This document shows positions 32,678 to 45,755 of a stretch of 64,000 nucleotides of DNA, piece by piece. This DNA is from Volutella citrinella (Eukaryota; Ascomycota; Sordariomycetes; Hypocreales; Nectriaceae). The DNA lies in the NCBI GenBank assembly GCA_034401135.1, contig JAWZSP010000002.1, positions 3,162,001-3,226,000 of the forward strand. The letters are read 5' to 3'. Below the pieces are notes generated by a model, which saw nothing but the letters and a program-made list of their open reading frames with translations, did no database searches and was not told where the DNA came from. Made by a program: the position numbers and the translations under genes. The first letter of the stretch is position 1; each line of letters begins with the position of its first letter.

Positions 32678-35249
32678 GTTGGGCGGAACCAGCGCCTTTC
32701 TTTGGTTGTCTGACAAATTCTGCAAGAATCCGTCCACGCGCCGAAGGATGAAAACACGTCGTAATTCGAAGCAAGAAGCTGACAAAGGTGCAATTACATA
32801 TTTGGGGATTCGACAGGTGGCTCTGTGACTGGAGGAGTATTAGCATCTCTACGCGTATAGTCACCAAAGGCCCACACATGAATCCCTATCCAAGCCTCTG
32901 AGCTACTAAAGCTGGACTGTCCGACGTTCCATTTATTGCTGCCCCTAAGTGAACCATGTTGCCGCTAGAAATCCGTTCTTGGCGTTGAAGCGGCCAATAT
33001 GCCAAGAGAGCTGGCGGCTCTATCAACTGACGTGAGCTTGATTTGCGACAGCTACGGACATCCCGCAACCATGGCAGGCGACAGCCGGAGCAGCCTATTT
33101 TTGGCTATAGCAACCGATACCAGATCTACATCAGGCTAGTCGTCCGGGCGGCCTGCTGGTCTTCTCAGCAAATGCCATTCTCCTTGTCAGCATTCAGCAA
33201 TCAGCACCGATCCCAAGTCCCCCAGGCGCAGCAGGCGCACCCTGGCCCTGGCGGCCCGATCCCCGCCGCTAACAGAAAGGCCCTCTTCTGACCAGCAGTT
33301 GTTGGTGATTGAAAATCCGGGGTGGAGGCGGGCGCAAAGGCGGAAATGAGCATGCCATCGGGCCTGCACGCCTGGCCATCAGCAAGCGAGTCAGGCAGGT
33401 TGTCAAAGTCACGCCTCCCGCGACTACACTCGGAATCGCCCACACGGTTTGGCTACCTGTGGCTTGAGCGATCGCCACTGATTGGCTTGCCAAGTTGGCA
33501 TGCCACTTTGGTGAGGCGTTAGCGTTTCTGGGGTGCTTCTCCTCCAAGTCTTCGGCGCATGGCGCACGTCGCACCCACATGGCCAGGTGGGTGCATAAGT
33601 ACTGATTAGTACTTCTGTCCACGCAGGCAAACGCAGGCAACTCGTGTCTGCCGACGAAGATGAGGATTTCGCAGCACAGGGCCAAGGGCCGGGCCTGACC
33701 CTGACTTTCCGATACGGCGCGCGGCTGATCTGCCTAGGCGAGTCCAGGCGTGCAGAAAACATCAAGGGCAAGGCATTACAACGACTAAAGTTAGGTCAAG
33801 TGTAGTTGTAATACTGCTCCGCTTCAGTCGCCGATGGCCGGCGCTCGGCTTTCGCTCGCATGGGCGTTGCATCATCATTATTAAACTAATCATCTGCCAT
33901 GTGCGCGCGCACATGTCGGCGAAGCAGAGAAGGATGAGACATGACACCAACTTCCTTTGCGTGCGGCTCCGCCTTGATTAGCTTGACACGACATGGAGCT
34001 GTCAGGTCGGCCGAGGTCAACGCCGACGAGCCGCTCTCTGGCAGACTGACGTCCATCTCCATGTCCATGTCCATGTCCGAAGAGAGAAGGGAGAATGACG
34101 CGATGGATGGCTGGCTGTTGGCCAGGCTCCGTGTACGTGCCAACCGCCAAATGGCCTCCGCCCAAGGATACTACAATACAATACGCATCAGACACAAACA
34201 AACTTCAGCACTGGGCGCAAGCCATCCACCACTAGCCGAGCCACAATGAGGCCACCATGGAAGGCTGCCCTCACCAACGCCCGCCAGCCTTGCTTCTAGA
34301 ACGCCGATGGGCCTTGGGTCGGCGAGAGATTGATTCCCGGGCATCAGAGTCGGATCAGGGGTTTCGTTGATTGGCGCGCCGCATTGCACGTTGGAGCCTT
34401 CCGTCTGCACCACCCGCCGCTGAGGCGTTGACTCTAGTCGGGTCGGGTCTTTCCTCACCTTGCCTTGCCTTGCCTTGCCTTGGCACCTCACCAATTTATT
34501 ACTACTACTTACTGACTACCACTCCTTGTAAGAACTCCATGGACCGCCAGAAGTAACCTTTTTTTTCTGGCCACCTCGCTTCTCTCCAGTCTCTCCATCT
34601 CTCAATTCTAATTACTCTCTGCCTCTCGTCTACCATTTGCGGCCCCGCACGCGTGATCCTCATTCCCTGTTATTCCCTTCCCGCCGCCTCTGTCCATCTG
34701 CCAGCGTCGTCCCTCCCCTTCCCTGGTCTGCTTACGCCATGCCCCCTTGGAGGAGCTTGCGACAAACAACTCTCCAGCCTACAGCTACCACTATCGCCGC
34801 CTTTTCAAGCCCCTCGATTTCGGCAGCTTAGCATCATTGCGACTACGTGGACGCTGTAGACCTGGGCAGGGCAGTCGCGTCCGTCAACTTCGGCTTTTAG
34901 TACTACTAATAGTACCTGTGAGCTCCGTCCAGTGTGGGCCGCTGGGTCTGGTCTAGATGCTGCGCAGTCTTTGATTCCGGCTCGCCACCTCAATCTGGTT
35001 CTACCACGTACCACGGGCATCTTCCTCTCCCTACTCATCCACGCACCTGGCTGGTTCTTGGCGCTGGCATTAATGTCGCTGCTGTAGGGCCACCCGTCTA
35101 CTCTCCCCTTCCGCGTACTTACACACATCCCATCCTCACATCTTCAGTCCAAACGCCGCCATCTACAACAACAGAACGACGGCCCGACTGCCAGTCCACG
35201 CACGCTCGCCTCGTCGCAGATCTTAATACTTCCCTTCCCCTATCCCGCC
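32678..35249. other. Intergenic, no gene seen (2.6 kb)
   Basis: Space before the transcription-factor gene. The final 700 bp (34550-35249) are C/T-rich, typical of a fungal promoter and leader. It contains a CCTTG pentamer repeat (34458-34482) and CATGTC repeats near 34058-34078. Confidence 0.5.
34458..34482 (+). repeat. CCTTG pentamer repeat, five copies
   Basis: Five perfect tandem copies of CCTTG. A related degenerate TTGCY/TTGCT run occurs at about 45715-45755. Confidence 0.85.
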
Positions 35250-38214
35250 ATGGAACCTCCTGCCGTTGGTCCAACAGCTGGGGCCAGCCCCTCAATGGCA
35301 GACTTGCCCGATACTAACAGCCTGCTCATTACCACGGCCGCCACCACCGACGCTCCTCTTCCCCTTCCCCTTCCCATCCCCATCCCGGCGCCGACCCCAA
35401 AGCGCCGGCGTACTGCATCAGCTCTCGCCGATTGTTGTCGAACATGCAGGCTTCGGAAGGTAATCTCAGGAGCCCCCGAGCCCCCATGGTCCCAGGAGCT
35501 TCTTATACCACCTCGGTCCAGCTGACACCAATGCCTTCCACCAGGTCAAGTGTACCGGCAACCCAGGCAATGGGCCTTGTGCCAATTGTGCCCGCCTTGA
35601 GTTGTCTTGCCCCTTCGCAGACCCTGCCTCAACTCCAGAGGCCCAAGGTAAAGCTGGCCGCTCAAGGAGTTGTTTTCTCATCACCACTCACACGCAAGCA
35701 CAGGCCGAATCGCTCGCCCCGCCCCTTCTTCCAGTCACACCGAAGCTGGAACTTTGCGGAAACGGGCCCAGCGCGCATGCAGCGAGTGCCATGTCCACAA
35801 GACGAAATGCTCGGGTGACCTTCCCAGGTGCAAGAGGTGTGAGGCAAACGACCTGGCCTGCGAGTACACTCCAGCAAAACGAAAGTTTACCAACGTTCCC
35901 CTCACCTCGGGAGCCTCACCAACGGAAACGAATGAGCCTGCCACGCAGTCTTCCGAGAATTCCGGAAGTCCTGAGTGGGAGACCTTGGCAGGGCAGTTTC
36001 CTCTAGTTATCGACGTATCCTCTCTCAGCGCAGAGCAAGTATCTCCCAGGTCGTGCCGCTTAACACTACTGTGGCTAACTCTACCAGGGAATTATTGACT
36101 CGCAAGTCCATCATACTACAGCACATGGATGCCTACTTCGAGTACATATACTACATGCCATGCATGGGCTTCTTCCAACGAGACAAGGCCTATTCTCAAA
36201 TTCAGGTACGCACGCCCCTGTCTGGTGCTTTAACGAACGTGAACACTTACCCATGAAAACAGGCGGGCACCATGCATCCCGGCAGTGCCGCTGCCATGTG
36301 CGCAATTGTCAGCATGTTTGTAAACCCCGGAACGGCGGGCAGAGAGTTTGCCCTGAAATGCAATGACCAAGTCGAATTTCACCTGTTCCGCAGCATTTAC
36401 GGATTTGCCGAAGACAACTTGATTCTCTACGCTCTCAACACGTTTCACAACTTTCTTCTGGGTAACCTAGCCAAGGTTTGGCAATGTTTCGGCATCGGTA
36501 CAAGACTCATGTATGGCCTGCAGCTTAACTGGGATGTTCGGCCTCGGGACCGTTCATTTTCCCATCAAGAGAGCATGCGACGGATCGTCTGGCAGCTTTT
36601 CTACATGGACAGGCTCTTAGCTGGCGGATACGAGGAATACATCGCATGTCGAGCGGAAAACATCAAGATTCGCCTCCCATGCTCTGAGCAGGCATTTGTG
36701 GAAGATCGACCGGTTCTGGTCGAAAGGCTGCATGATACCACGGGCAAGGGGCGAGAGAACCTCGGTATTCATGGATACCAGCTCCGTCTTATTGACATTA
36801 GGCATCGAATACTGGTGTAAGACAGATTGAGCTGCAGCTCCTTTGCAGCACTGACGGCTAACACCACCAAATAGATCAACGAGAAAGCTGGGCGGCCCGG
36901 GTGCTAACCCATCGAGGATGGAGCCATCAAAGGTTATGGCCAATATCAATGCATTTCACACGGAGCTATCACGGTTCAACGCTTCCCTGCCGGACGAATT
37001 GAAGCTGAATGATTACAATATCGCCCTCCATATGGAGTCGAGCCACGGGCCTGGCTATGCCTTCATACACACGACCCTAGGTGTTGCATATCTCGATCTC
37101 TACAGCCTCTGCCTACCCGGCTTGCGGGAGCAGATACCGATTGAGTTTCTCCGCAAACTACCCCGGGAGTTCATCACCAAGTCTAGGAAGCAAGCAGTGG
37201 CACATGCTCTCTATCTTGCTCGATTTTGCGACACCCTTCAACGACACGCAAATCAGCGGTCTGCCTCGGGAAGACTCAACATCATTGGGGATTTCTCCAT
37301 GCCAAAAGTGACAACTCAATGTCTGCGGGTTCTTCTGACCGCTCTTCAGCACAATCTGTATCAAGATCTCGCGGAACACACAACGGCACCCCTCTGGAGG
37401 AATGAGCCCGCTGATGAAGACCACATGAGATATCTTATTGATAGCCTGCTCCAGATCAACGAACCTTGGTGCAAGGTATTTCCCAAAGGCCATCAAAGCG
37501 TATGTTCAGTCCCTGCCCCGGGTTAGCGAGCCATCAAGTCGACTAACTCTTGACATCCAGCTTGAGCGAATGAAGGCAGCCGTCCAACAATTTGAGAAGA
37601 CGCGGAAGTATGCTGATCAGAGGGCCCTGGGCACATCCCAGACCGCTCAAACAACTGGCCAGACCAGGCTGCCTGGTCCTCAGCAAATCATGGAGCATGC
37701 TATCATGGGCAGTGGCGAGGAGGAGGGAAGAAGTCGGGCTGGGGATGCTGCAGCAGCCGATCGATGGTTCGCGGCGCCCCAGCCTCCCAACGAACCCATT
37801 ACGTATTCCATGCCGGAGGGTGGCTTTGATATCGAGTACGGCCCCCCGGGGCTGCCCATGTTCCTCGCTGAGGCCCAAGGCGTGTCTCCTGCTCAGGCCG
37901 ACGAACTCAACACCTTTGATGCAGCTGACGACTTGCTGTTCATTTCAAATAAGATGATGCAGATGCCCAGCTTCGATGGCCTGACGGACGACCAGCTAAG
38001 CGTTCAATCTGACGGAATGGCCGCCATACCTATGGACAAGGCCGGAGCCTCAAGTCTGTACCAGCCTCCGATGCCGCCTCCACAGCCTCCCTCCGCTCCA
38101 CCACAACCACAGTTCATCAACCATGACATGTTCATGCCAAATTATCACAATCGATACTCTGATGGGGCCGAGCAGAACCAGCAGGCCCATTACACTCCGC
38201 ACATAAACTACTAA
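35250..38214 (+). CDS. Fungal transcription factor with two Zn2Cys6 clusters
   Basis: Seven exons: 35250-35459, 35545-35647, 35704-36049, 36088-36205, 36263-36816, 36875-37475 and 37561-38214 (861 aa). A first Zn2Cys6 cluster spans residues 63-92 (C-x2-C-x6-C-x8-C-x2-C-x6-C), with an intron after CRLRK, the classic place. A second spans 130-157 (C-x2-C-x6-C-x6-C-x2-C-x6-C), followed by basic PAKRK. The middle holds the fungal regulator homology region (LQHMDAYFEYIYYMPCMGFF; LNTFHNFLLGN; MRRIVWQLFYMDRLLAGG). The C-terminus is Pro/Gln/Met-rich, a plausible activation region. Target genes are unknown. The intron at 36050-36087 is only 38 nt with a weak GTCGTG donor; it is the splice that keeps frame but is less certain than the others. 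Confidence 0.85.
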
Positions 38215-39321
38215 GAGGAACCCACTCCACGAAGACTGTCACGCACCGCCCACATGCAAACCCCCGTCGATAAGCGTTAAGGAGATCAGCCTTCTGGGGG
38301 TCGGGCAACTGAGAAAAACTCTCAAGGATGCAAGAGTAAAGGGTATCTTTGGACATCGCATCCATCACAGTCCGGTCGGCCCTCAATTTGGCCTACTTGG
38401 GCTGTTGGGCTTTTGCTTTACATTTGAATGAAGCATTTGATATCCACCCGCACCAGCCTGCGAATGATTCCATAGGCGTGTTGATTAGCCGACAGATGGG
38501 AGCTTTAATTGGATTTAATGTACGTAGGAGAAAGGAGTGGTTTAAGTGGTAAGCGTGATGAGGAGGGAAGTTCTTAGAATCTCACCATGTCGAATTCTAA
38601 CAGATGTGATTGCACACTCATTTTGAAGAGTTTTTACTGTCATGAAATCCAAACTCAATGCCATGCCAGCCAAATATTGCACGTCAAATGCTATCGGTAA
38701 TACGTCGATACGTCGAGTAAAATTGAGAGAAAAAGTTGGTAAAAAATTATACACTATCGAATAGAGATAGATATACAGAGCTACACCATATGCTCGTTTG
38801 AAATATCCCAACAGTCTAAAAGGTTCCCCATGACAAACAGTAAGTTGCAGAAAGAAGATGGTTCCGTTTGATTCTCCAAGTCAAATCCAACTGATGCTTG
38901 CCGCCCATTAAAGGGTTTATTGGCGCCTTTCGCGAAAGGCTTCTATTAGCCAAATCCACCACCGAGTCGAATGCAGTCGGATATTTGATCATTGCCGATG
39001 GGGCAGACGATGGCTGGGAGTTGCTGATGGGTAACCGTGAGGAAATTAGACCGCCGGATAAACAGGTGTATGTATGTATATATATATAATTGGGTCGTAA
39101 AATGGGCAGAGGCCCTCCTCCAGAGGGGGGGTTATATCCAGGGGGTCGGGCAGGGAGTATGGACGCTGATGTTGATGTGACGATGATGCAGGGGTGTTTG
39201 AAGAATCATAGAGGGTTGTCGTGACAGTGTCGTCCTGACGGCCTCTCAAAGGGGCATCGCCGGCGACGGATACTTTTGCTACTCAAATAATCAAAGGCAT
39301 GGTGGGAAAAGCCAGGTTCGC
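38215..39321. other. Convergent AT-richer intergenic region
   Basis: 3' sides of the transcription-factor gene and of the convergent membrane-protein gene. AT-rich around 38570-38830, with a TATG/TATA microsatellite at about 39066-39087. No gene was supported. Confidence 0.5.
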
Positions 39322-39879
39322 TTATTGGAAGTGAGAGCGATCCTTCTCCTTGAGGCCGCCGATCTCGTTCATATCGATGGAGTAGAATTGGCCCTTGGCT
39401 TCCTTCTCGTAGGCGGGAAGCTGCTCATCGTGCATGGGCTCGAGGCCAACCGCGGCATTGTCACCGACACGGACAACCAGGACGCGGCCACTCTTGGGTC
39501 GGCCCTGGTCATCCTGCTCATCGGGGAAGGTGATGTGAATCTCAGGGACGTTGTCAGGCGAGTGAGGCGGTGAGTTGGGGTTGGCCAGCATGGGGTGATT
39601 ATCGCGGTTGATGACAAAGACACTGGAGCGTCCATTGTGCTTCGTCTCAATAGTGAGTCCGCGGTGGTTGAAGCGGTTCGTTTCGTCGTAAGTGGGTAGG
39701 CCGTCATGGGCACGCAGCGCACGCTGGTGGCGAACGCGGCGGATGAAGAACAGGGTTGACAGAAGAAGAAGGGAGAAGAAGACAATGCCGAGGACGACAA
39801 GCATCATGTTGATCATCTTGTCGGAGCCATCGTCGGCAGGGGAGTCGCCTCGGGCGAGAAGGTGAATAATCGAGGGCAT
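39322..39879 (-). CDS. Single-pass membrane protein with two LPxY motifs, 185 aa
   Basis: A single exon. The short N-terminal part (about 23 residues) is followed by one strong membrane segment (about 24-46, MMLVVLGIVFFSLLLLSTLFF) and then Arg/His-rich residues (RRVRHQR), so the long C-terminal part should face the cytosol by the positive-inside rule. The tail carries LPTYDE (61-64) and LPAYEK (154-157); L/PPxY motifs are the docking sites of Rsp5/Nedd4 WW domains, so a role as ubiquitin-ligase adaptor or cargo is possible but unproven. Between them is a Pro/Ser/Asn linker and VPEIHITFPDEQDDQ. I do not know a named family. Codon use is strongly GC-ending and the frame is clean, supporting a real gene. 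It is convergent with the transcription-factor gene. Confidence 0.75.
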   Translation of the reverse strand: MPSIIHLLARGDSPADDGSDKMINMMLVVLGIVFFSLLLLSTLFFIRRVRHQRALRAHDGLPTYDETNRFNHRGLTIETKHNGRSSVFVINRDNHPMLANPNSPPHSPDNVPEIHITFPDEQDDQGRPKSGRVLVVRVGDNAAVGLEPMHDEQLPAYEKEAKGQFYSIDMNEIGGLKEKDRSHFQ

Positions 39880-42800
39880 ATTGAAGTCGTAGGGGTGGTG
39901 CTGGCGGGTCTTGAGAGTTCAAGGGCGTGTGCTATTGCTTGGGATAATGAACGAAGGGGGCGGATGAGGGATCTATTATCGAACTCCCACGTTAGCAAAG
40001 GCGGCCAGTATGATTTTGGTGATGCGCAGAGGGAGGATCTATGTCGGCCACGTCCTTGGCTACCAAGCATGCAATGCATCACAGGGTGGCAGTCATCATT
40101 CCGCTCGCTGGTCGGCGAGTGGTCGAGATGTCGGGCTTCCCAGCCTGGAGACGCATGGCCGCGCATCCATTTCATGCCATGGTGTGTCGCTGCGTCCCCA
40201 AGGCCGCTGGGGTGTCGACGGTCCAGGGAAAAGGAAGGGGTCGGGAGGAACGAGCAGGAGGGCAGCAAGAAGAGTGCTCACGTACGCGAGGGACAATTAT
40301 CGCCAATAGTTTGCGATGGAATGTCCGGCTGGGCACCAAACCACAAACGTCGAAAAGAGAGGAGGTTGGACGGGTACTGCAAGATGCGAGGGAGCGTAAG
40401 GGAGGGTCGGAGGGCGTCGAAAGACTGGACGGATGACAGCTAAAAGAGTGAAGCTGACGATCCAAGGGGGGAGGAGGGAGAAAGAGTGGAAAGAATGAGT
40501 GAGTTAGCACATAAACCGACGACGATGCCTATTATTCACAATCACGAAGCTGGCCGCGACGTTGAAGGGAAGAACGGGAGCAAGAGCAGAGACGAGAGCG
40601 CAGGGGAAGAAGGCCCTCATAGACTCGGGGCGCCGACGCTGTTCCGCCCAAGGTACCCTGGCAATGTACCTGCACGCTCACAGCCCACTGGCGGCTCTTG
40701 TGGTAGCGAGCGCTAACAATGGGAGATTGGGGCGCCCGGAAATGAGGAGGCCGGGGGGAGGGCGAACGGTGCAGCGTTGCAACCACCCACAGCAGGTGAC
40801 AAAATCACCCAAAGGACGCTTGGATGTGCTGGCGCTCAGGGGCACGGGCGCCGCAATTGGCTGCTGTAGAAGACCGTTGGTCCGCTAAGGCCGCCGGGGC
40901 CGCTGGGGCGCAGAAAGCATGCGGGTCCCGGGCCAGGAGGGGCCGGTCTTCTCGTCAGTTGGCCAATGGAAGGTTAGCAGCGGACCTGCAATTGGCGGTG
41001 CCTGTGACATGGATGGCTCACAACCACCGCCATGATTGGCCTGTGGGTTGGAGGAGGGTCCTGGTCGAGAGAGAGGGGGCGCCGAGTCGCCCGTTTGGGC
41101 CACTTCCTCCCCTGCCAAGGTGAGTCGGCCCATGCTTTTTTTGGACTGGCCTGGCTGGGGCGAAGAGTCCAGATGAACAAGCGCCAGGCGAGGACGGACA
41201 GCCAGATAATAATGCTGGCAAGCCAACTTTGCGGCGGGCGGTTGTACTGCATGAACCTGTGCCGTTTATCCTCTCACACGATGATGATAGGATAGGAAGG
41301 GTGGGTGGAGGAGAGTCAACGGGCGGCAATGCTGTGTGTGCTGCGGCGTCTCGCCCAAAGACACTGGATGCGAGGCGATTGGATTGCCCTGTGCTGACTT
41401 GAATCCGGCCGACACCTCCTTGCCTCCCTCCCACGCAGCGTACATTAGCAGCACATCCCATCTGCCAAGTCTTTGTTCATACGAGTATCCAAGTCAAGGC
41501 CACAGCACAAGCCCTGGCCACTGTGTTTGTTGCCTGTCTGTGCACTGACAAAGAATAGTGACCTCAGCGTCGAGCAGGTATTCACACAGTAATAAATAAC
41601 CCGCGATGCACAGCTTGCTGCGAACACGGCTTCCTTGGATTGGTAGGAGTGGGGGGACGACCCAAGTCCTTGCTGCCAGGGGACGTGATGCCATGGCACC
41701 CATGCCTCGTCTGCACTCGCATGCAAGGTACAATGGGGGTCACGCCTCTTTGCGGCCCGAGCTTGAAGCCAGACAACGCCAGACAACATGTCGGTCATCT
41801 CTCTCGCCCATGCAGCACCACCACTGAGATTGCGAGTTGATGGCTCTCAACAAGCCTTTTCTCGCCCGGCCGAGCATCTCTAATTAGTAGACGGGCTGGG
41901 AGGTCGCGTGAGTGATACGAGAACCTCGCATGGCAAAGAGCAGCACAACGCATGCCACGTTTGCCTCTGCCTCTACCTCTTTCCGACCCCCGGAGGAAAA
42001 CATCATCGGCCCAGATATATGGAGACACCAACGCCCAAGGATTGCGTACTGCATACGACTTGCTGCGTCAGCAAGCTTGGGGCGCATGTACTCTCTGTAG
42101 GTCTTTCTGTAATATCGCCACGCACAGCTGAGTTAATAGGGGCGGTGCTCTCGCCACTGACACACGCAAGGGAAAGGGCAAGTCGATGATGCCCAGGGAT
42201 TGTCGTTATCGCCAGTGGGGCTGGTCATTCGTTCTTCATTTCTTATCCCATTTTCCCAGCACCTTTTTCGCATCGCCCATCTCTCCCTAGCTAGCGACCA
42301 GGGCACACCCGATAAAGGAGACGAAATTGACAAACTGCGCAGCCGTTGGAGACCCAGAAAAGTATCCCAATGAGTGGGAATCCTGGTGGACACACAGCAT
42401 GAGGTTGATTGCCGCGTAGCCGCCCGTTCAGCAGTGCCGTTGCATTCACTCCGAAGCGTATTAGTTATAACGGCATCGATGAAGAGTCGCTCGCTTGTTT
42501 GCAATGCAGCTCGACTAGTTTTCTCGTCCAAAGCAGCCACCGGCCGGTTCGCCCACAGCTCGATGCCTGCAATGAGGCCCAGCGCATCCCGCAAAGACTT
42601 CGGTCGGCTTTTTGACTGCGCGAACCCTAGGTCCAATTGATCGCCTCGAGTCCTTGGTCAAATGTCCTTGCGGGGGCGTGTGTCTTGCGCGCATAGAAAC
42701 AAAGTGCTGCTGCGTAGTTGCCGGGATGGCCATTAGCCTTTAGGCCTCACAGAGACTAGGGCTAGCAACCGATCGTGAATGCCCCGATGGTCCAAGATGC

Positions 42801-45714
42801 TAGTTCCCAGCTATTTATTCGCAATGTTGTTCAGTATCTGCCCAGTTCACTGTGCTAACGCAGCGCTAGCTAGGAGCACTCACCAACCTGAGCTATCGTC
42901 AGTTCCTTGCTACGATCCCCAGGGTTGGGGTCAACATTCATTTGGCTTTCCAGCACACTGTGAGCATGCTATATTGGCCCATGATCCATGCAGCTCGACT
43001 CTGGGGACACAGCACCCACCCCATCACATGAGGCATCGTGGCGTTCAAGTCGGCGATACACGACAGTCGCGCCCCGCACTCCCGAGGCGATGCCAAGAAC
43101 TCTGGATCTGAACCTAGGGGCGATACTGTGCGAAGTATCCGCACAGGTCCATTGTCGGCGTGTCAGTCAGACGACTGCCAACTATCCAACATGTGGAACC
43201 TTGGTTGACGCACGCTGATACGTAAACCATTGGCGATCCGGCCTACCCGTCAGGACCTCTCCAATGCAGTTGCATAACGCCGTACGACTGCCCAGCCGCT
43301 TGTGGATTCCCGCTGGTTCCCCTCGGCCAGAATTTCCTTCGCTGGAACGATCCCGCAGAAAACCTGGGCTATCATCGCAGCCTCAGAGCCAGGTCCCAGG
43401 AATCATTGTACCCGTTGGTGTAGAACAGCAGTACCACGGCCGTCATAGAGTAGTACATGACCATCAACAGCTGGCAGTCTGCCCACTCCGTAACACCAAT
43501 CGCAATATGAAACGTGTGTAGGTTGTGCAGAACATTCATGGTATCCGCCCCTACCAAAGGGACGTTTTGTTGGTCATGCCAATGCTCACCCCATTAGCGC
43601 CTTCTATGTTATAGTTTCGAGCTTTGCGTTCCAGAGGCAAATTGATTTTGCTGCCACAAGGAGTGTTGGGTCGGACTGACTGCTTGTTAGCTTGCATCGC
43701 CCAGGAGACACGGCTCCCTTGCTTCGGCAAATTGAGCAGTGGCAAATAATTGACTTATTCCATAGGACATGAGCCATGTGGCTCAATAGGCGGTGTCCTT
43801 TCACGTCACCCAATGACTGCTTCCACAGGAGGGCTCACAGGGGGTGTTTCTTCCAACCACTATTGCTGGTTGGCGAGGTGCTAGACCATGCGAGCATTTC
43901 GAGACACTTGGCACCTGCTGATGCAGAATGGTGTATATCATACCCAGGTGGAGGACACATGGTTCATCGAGAGCTCCCTGCGTCGAGTGAGCCCCGGGGT
44001 GCGTTGTTGAAACATGCAAAGCCATAGCTTCATCAACTGGCTCTGGTTGGGCCGTTGGAATTATCTGCAGCAATAGATATCATGTTAGTAGATCGGCGGG
44101 AGAGGGACTGAGTTGCCTGGCAAGCCTGGGCCATTTGATTCACAGCTAGCCATACCATATTCATCTCCTTCTTTCTTTGGCGGGAGTGTCACGGCGTGCT
44201 GAGACAGCGCTTGGTCGGCTTGGTCGGGTCCACTGTGCCCGTCCGTGATAGTCAAGTGCCTCGAGTGCCAAACAGGCCTTCGCACACATTGGGGCGATTG
44301 GCTGTCCCAGAGGAGGCAAAGGGAAGGCTAGCCGATCGTTTACTACCGGCGAGAGCTCCTCTCATACCTCAACTATTACAAGAGGTTGGTGGGAGGGGAC
44401 GGAATTGTGACATCTTGGCATAGGGTAGGATGTTCGCGCCTGCCTTTTGGAAGTACTTGACCTAACTGGAGACGCATGCGTTCTGTCATTATCTGGGAAA
44501 TAAATGGATGAAGGAATTGACTAGGTAGTGGTCTGCTCGGACATTGAATTGGGTCGAGCTCCTGCCTGTCTAGCAAACTTGAAGCTGGTAGAGGGTCACA
44601 TTACCAGGCGATAGTTCGACAAGCGGGTACAGGACGTAGTACCAGAAACGGTTTCAACCAAATGTGACGGAAGGGGCGGTGCAGTACCAACTGCTACCAC
44701 GAGTCCGCCAAACTACTGACCCGCGATCTAGGACCAAACTAAGTTAGGCAGTGTGCCGCCCGTCCCGGTTAGGCTTCCCTTGCCATCCCCCCATCTCTTG
44801 GCGACATGCAAGAGCGAGCTTGGCTGTCCTCGGCACTGTGGATGTCGACAACGAGGGCTTCAGAAACAACAAACATGAGGCTTGTCCGATGCTGCGAGTT
44901 ACTACACAATAGACCGATCCCATGACGTGATGTCATATGAAGAAGGTACCATCCGCATACAGGTACTCCGTACAGCGCCCAGAGATGCAATTCAATGACC
45001 GCCGCCCCCCGCGTGACTACCTTCTAACTTTGTTGGATCTCTCTCCGCTGTCGAGGCAACACTACCCACTCCCCCAGGCTCGAGACAAACCACCCACATC
45101 CCGTTGCAGCAGGAAGGTCAGTACCTTCACCAACTCTTCCTCACCGACATCGCCCTGTTGCAGAGCGGGGCGAAAGCCTGGACCGGCGGCCATTTGCCTC
45201 TGGCTGCAGCGATGGTGGTGTAACCTCCGGGAGAAGGGTTGGCCTCGCACGTACGTACCTTACCAAGTCAGTATTACCACGAGCCCACCGCTGGCCAGAC
45301 GCTGGACGGTACGTGGTCGCATGGACACTTGAAGGTTTGACTCGTTTTGGCCGGCAGTGGCAGAAACGAGCGAGGGGCAAGGACAATTGGCCTCCTGCAC
45401 GACATCGACTAGCGGAGCATCCGCCTAGGTATCCTTACAATTCTCTCCGTTGCTCGACTGGCAGAACCTAGATGATGATGGCTCTTGGTCTTGGGCGCAG
45501 TGACAAGCTCGTCGAGGTGCCACTGGCTGTGCTTCGAAAAGTAAGGCAAGAGAGGCTTGAGCTTTGGTGTGCTCAGGTGCTGTCAAACTGTCCGTCTAGC
45601 CGGCGGTGTCTGATGCTCCCTGAACGTCCTGCCAGAGCGACAATTACACTTTGTGTTCCTTCGCCTGCTCTCCCGCTTGGTTCGCCTCGCCAGACCACAC
45701 ACACCCGCCCCGTT

Positions 45715-45755
45715 TTGCCTTGCCTTGCTTTGCTTTGCTCTGCCTTTGCTTTGCT
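45715..45755 (+). repeat. Degenerate TTGCC/TTGCT pentamer repeat
   Basis: Successive TTGCC and TTGCT units with slips, similar in sequence to the CCTTG repeat at 34458. Confidence 0.6.
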
